Positions 49,605 to 64,000 of a stretch of 64,000 bases of DNA are shown here, piece after piece (the first letter of the stretch is position 1; each line of letters opens with the position of its first letter). Position numbers and translations under genes: made by a program. Location: NCBI GenBank assembly GCA_002633005.1, contig NMRA01000318.1, forward strand, positions 297,895 through 361,894, read 5' to 3'. The notes beneath the pieces were generated by a model. That model did no database searches and had not been told where the DNA came from. It saw nothing but the letters and a program-made list of their open reading frames with translations. The DNA comes from Phoronis australis (Eukaryota; Phoronida; Phoronidae).

Positions 49605-50302
49605 CTATCGTTTCTGACAAGATGACGAATTGTGAGAGTCTATTCCAGAGTAAAATGGTAGATGGAAAGAGTTTGCATAGTATGCAGTGCGGATGTATAA
49701 TCTTTCAAAGGTACGAAAGTGGGAGTTACGTGATTTGGAGGTATGTAGGAGTGGAAGGTATGAGTGAGGAATAGCAACCAGCTTATGGATGGTCTTTTGC
49801 AGAAGGGACAGTTTGTTTTGAGCTCGTCTTTCTTGGAGGGTGGGCCATTTGAGAGTTGTGAGCATGGATTAAACAAAAGAGTACCTTGAGTAGTCATTTA
49901 AAACGAACCTGGCTGCTCTACGCTGTATTTTTCTATTTTTTTAATATTTGTGCGAGTGGATGGATCCCAGACAGAGGAGTATTCGAGTTTCGGTCTAACA
50001 AGTGAAATGTAGGCAAGGGCTTTTGTTTTTTGAGGAGCATATTTGAGATTTCGTTTAATGAAGCCAAGAGATTTGTTTGCCTTTGAGGTGATTGCGTCTA
50101 TATGAGTGTTCCATGATAAATTATTGGTGAGAGTGACCCCGAGGTATGGGGCTTCATCAATGCATTTGAGTGAAGCGTTGTGTAGACTGTAATTGTATAT
50201 TATGGGGGAATGTTTTCTGTGGATACGAAGAATATTGCATTTGTAATTATTAAAGATCATTTTCCAGGAATTTTCCCAAGAGTTCCTGCTGAGGCCTTGC
50301 AA
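49605..50302 (-). mobile_element. 5'-truncated non-LTR retrotransposon (LINE), reverse-transcriptase C-terminus
   Basis: Minus-strand frames at 50302-49898 and 49865-49605 encode the end of a LINE ORF2. The motifs are YLGVTLTNNLSWNTHI, TSKANKSLGFIKRNL, KALAYISLVRPKLEYSSVWDP, then WPTLQERRAQNKLSLL and a short C-terminal tail. This is the thumb and C-terminal region found in CR1- and jockey-like elements. The catalytic YxDD part is absent, and frame changes near 49870-49900 break it, so it is a dead fragment between ASH2L and the kinase gene. Confidence 0.88.
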
Positions 50303-51309
50303 CTACCACGGCACAGCCAACGGTAACAACATTTTGACCAGCAATAAGCAACGTGTAAGCAAACTTGCTTGATTTCAAGGGATAACTACCTTCTGGTTTC
50401 TTACGCGTTCCTGTAAATAGTTGTTTACAGACAGTTAACCTCTTAAGTTTCTTCTGTCGTAAGCAGAAACAGATGAATTAAAGGAGTATTGTTTTTGGAA
50501 TGGCCTCTCTTACTTGTCTGAGAGGTACTCAGGTAGTGAGGAAATGTGTCTGTTTAGCAATACATTGCCGCACCCAGCCCAGATAGGTGATTATGTTATT
50601 TATCCAGGTATGTTTTGAAACAACTACGAAGAAGCACATTCCAACTTGCTTTGAGCTAGGAACTGGTTCCTAGCTTTGAGAAAAGGCAAAGCCGCACACG
50701 TGAGTACCAAGTCACTCAACTCAAGTGGCTAAGTTTAAATGAAGACAAGCGAAAAACATTTGGTTGCAAAACTTTTCTTGAAATGTAGCCCCGGTATATG
50801 TGCTCGTAGTTTTGTTGCATATACTGAATTTATGGCAAAAAACATACTGTGATTATGGAAAATACGGGAAATTTAGACAACAAAGAAGAAAAACATACCC
50901 GGCAAACGACTTATCTCCCGCCAGGTCAGCCATTGGGGTTTCTAATCTCACGAGATTTCAAAAAGTTGAGAGTTTCACGAAGCATTCGTGCACAGAACAA
51001 AACGTGTTCAAAGCAAATTGGTTGAATCAGAGAGAACCTAGCATTGGTTCTAAATCAATCAGAACTTCTATGTTTGCAATGACGGGCAACGCAAATGCAC
51101 TTTTGAAACAAGCACCTGTTCCAAATGATCACGTGACTTCGAGATTTCCTTCGCCATTTTAGTGTTGAACTCGAAGGTTCAGAGCGGAGCATTTTACAAC
51201 TCGATACAAGTGTGAACATTTCCCCGTCTTCACAATTCTAAAATGGATAAATGTGCTGGTGTAAATTATCTCGGACTTGGCTCGTAATCTGCAGAATGTT
51301 ATTCTTCGT

Positions 51310-51316
51310 GTATAAA
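51310..51316 (+). promoter_or_regulatory. Weak TATA-like box ahead of the kinase gene
   Basis: TATAAAG lies about 70 bases before the ATG at 51381. The position is compatible with a short 5' UTR, but no initiator or other promoter element supports it. Confidence 0.25.
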
Positions 51317-51380
51317 GTTGCAAGCGATTTATGATCAAGTGTTTCTGCGTTCTGTCAATCCTCGGCTGTCAACCCCAACT

Positions 51381-62816
<11,436 letters not shown>

Positions 62817-63418
62817 TGAGTTGACAAATGCTATTAATGTTTTATGAAGCTGCTTCGTAAAAATGTTCTCGCTATGCTTTTTTCCCCCATATGCTATTTA
62901 GTCCAAGCAAGAAGACAGAAGTACGTAATACACTTTATTGAGGCAGGTGCCATTGCTTTCACCATTACTATTGCCAAGCAACTGTGTTAACGTCATGCCA
63001 ACAATCACACTCAGGAGATATAGACTTAACTTCTTGATCCAAATCCCTGTGCTGAGTTTACAGTTCATCAATAGCTCCTCTTGTTTACATCAGATCAGTA
63101 TGCCCCCGGTAACCCACAGACGAGTTTTAACTTCCTGGTTCGCAGTTGATCAATTTTTAAAATGAACCACTTAAAATTTGTTTAATGTATTATACAGTTC
63201 TATGTTCTGCAATTCAGTTTTACAAAGGATTGTCTTCTTACTAGTTGTGATGAGCTCTAGTCCAAGTGGGTAAAATCTCACTGCTTTAGGGCACTACATG
63301 GTAGATAAGTGAAGGTTTTATTTTTATTTTTTTCTCAAGACGAGTAGCACCAAATAAACACTAAGTGGCGACCCCTACCAATATGTTGATAAACTATGAG
63401 CGTGCACAACAAAGAAGC

Positions 63419-63686
63419 AGGTAATGGAAATTTATCTGTCGGAGTCATGTAAGTTTTTGAAAGCACTAGCTTTCGGTGTCGTCTCAATAGAGAAGGTCAC
63501 TAACTCACAGTATACGATACAAGATAATGGTGATGACGTCCCTGCTCGTATGTGTTACGCCCTCACTATTGTAACATCATCGCCATTGTCTTGTGTCGTA
63601 TACTGTGAGGTAGTGACCTTCTCTGTTGAGATGAGACCGAAAGCTGGTGGTTTCAAAAACTTACGACTCTGACAGGTAACCTTTCA
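63419..63686. repeat. Long foldback element
   Basis: Arms of about 110 bp (GTAAGTTTTTGAAA, AGCTTTCGGT, AGAGAAGGTCACTA, CTCACAGTATACGA) are repeated in inverted order to 63678 with roughly one change in ten, around a loop of about 30 bp. It has no coding capacity. Confidence 0.9.
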
Positions 63687-63741
63687 TTGCTCATATTCTA
63701 ACGGAGAAGGTGTTATGAACATTCATTCTACCAATGTTAGA

Positions 63742-63838
63742 TATTTTTACCGCGCTGCGGATGTAAACCACAACGATTGCTACCCATTACCGGTGGTGCC
63801 TCATTCTCTTGGTAATTTAAGGCATCCGCAGTAAAATT
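63742..63838. repeat. Short hairpin element
   Basis: TTTTTACCGCGCTGCGGATG at the left is roughly inverted at the right (CATCCGCAGTAAAATTGG). It is about 97 bp and may be a small MITE. Confidence 0.6.
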
Positions 63839-64000
63839 GGACTCTGTTATTCATTGCTTGTGGTGTAGTTTACTTAATTTGATATGTTTGAGCTAATTGT
63901 TGTCATCCAGAACAACCTTTAATTGAATGATACTTGTTCATTCAGTCTCTATCTGTACAGTGAGTTGGAACATGTTTGGTTGCGTGACTAATAAACATAT

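Overview
This is a window of nuclear DNA from an animal, AT-rich, with spliced genes, GT-AG introns of 0.2 to over 20 kb, and many decayed transposons. The gene set (GGPS1, ASH2L, an AAK1/BMP2K kinase) is shared across Metazoa. The density of short inverted-repeat elements and tRNA-derived repeats suggests a marine invertebrate. The sequence does not fix the phylum. Nothing prokaryotic, viral or CRISPR-like is present. All gene models below were built by hand from splice sites and reading-frame continuity.

Layout. Bases 1-2571 are repeat-filled upstream DNA. Bases 2573-9688 (+) hold a complete eight-exon geranylgeranyl diphosphate synthase, GGPS1 (316 aa). It converges on ASH2L, which runs on the minus strand from an ATG at 47571 to a stop at 12564: fifteen coding exons, 531 aa, with a PHD finger, a winged-helix-like region, a split SPRY domain and a C-terminal DPY30-binding helix. 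One 20.7-kb intron of ASH2L (18048-38770) contains a whole second gene on the opposite strand, 27616-36294 (+). It has about fourteen exons and encodes a roughly 446-aa single-pass membrane protein with a Cys-Cys-Cys juxtamembrane cluster that I do not recognise. Upstream of ASH2L and divergent from it, a NAK-family kinase (AAK1/BMP2K type) starts at 51381 (+). Its first intron is 8.6 kb, and it runs past the right edge after five visible exons (197 codons of N-terminus and kinase domain, ending after DFG).

The non-coding space is mostly several small repeat families that recur through the window. These are a MITE with ends like GGTAAAATCTCACCAATTT (family A), a pyrimidine-rich CAGGGCTTGGAATTTTCC repeat (B), a roughly 150-bp repeat (C), an element with TTTAAAGGAACATT ends and a tRNA-like core (D), and an element with TGACATCACCGGAAG ends (E). 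There are also several single foldbacks, a 5'-truncated LINE, and tandem arrays of 18, 86 and 148 bp.

The genes do not form one pathway. GGPS1 makes the prenyl donor for Rab and Rho GTPases, ASH2L is a core subunit of MLL/SET1 H3K4 methyltransferases, and AAK1 phosphorylates the clathrin adaptor AP2. The most notable points are the unrecognised gene nested in ASH2L, an 86-bp array that has copied an ASH2L splice acceptor, CTCF-like motifs in an intronic repeat field, and tRNA-promoter-like sequences inside inverted-repeat elements.
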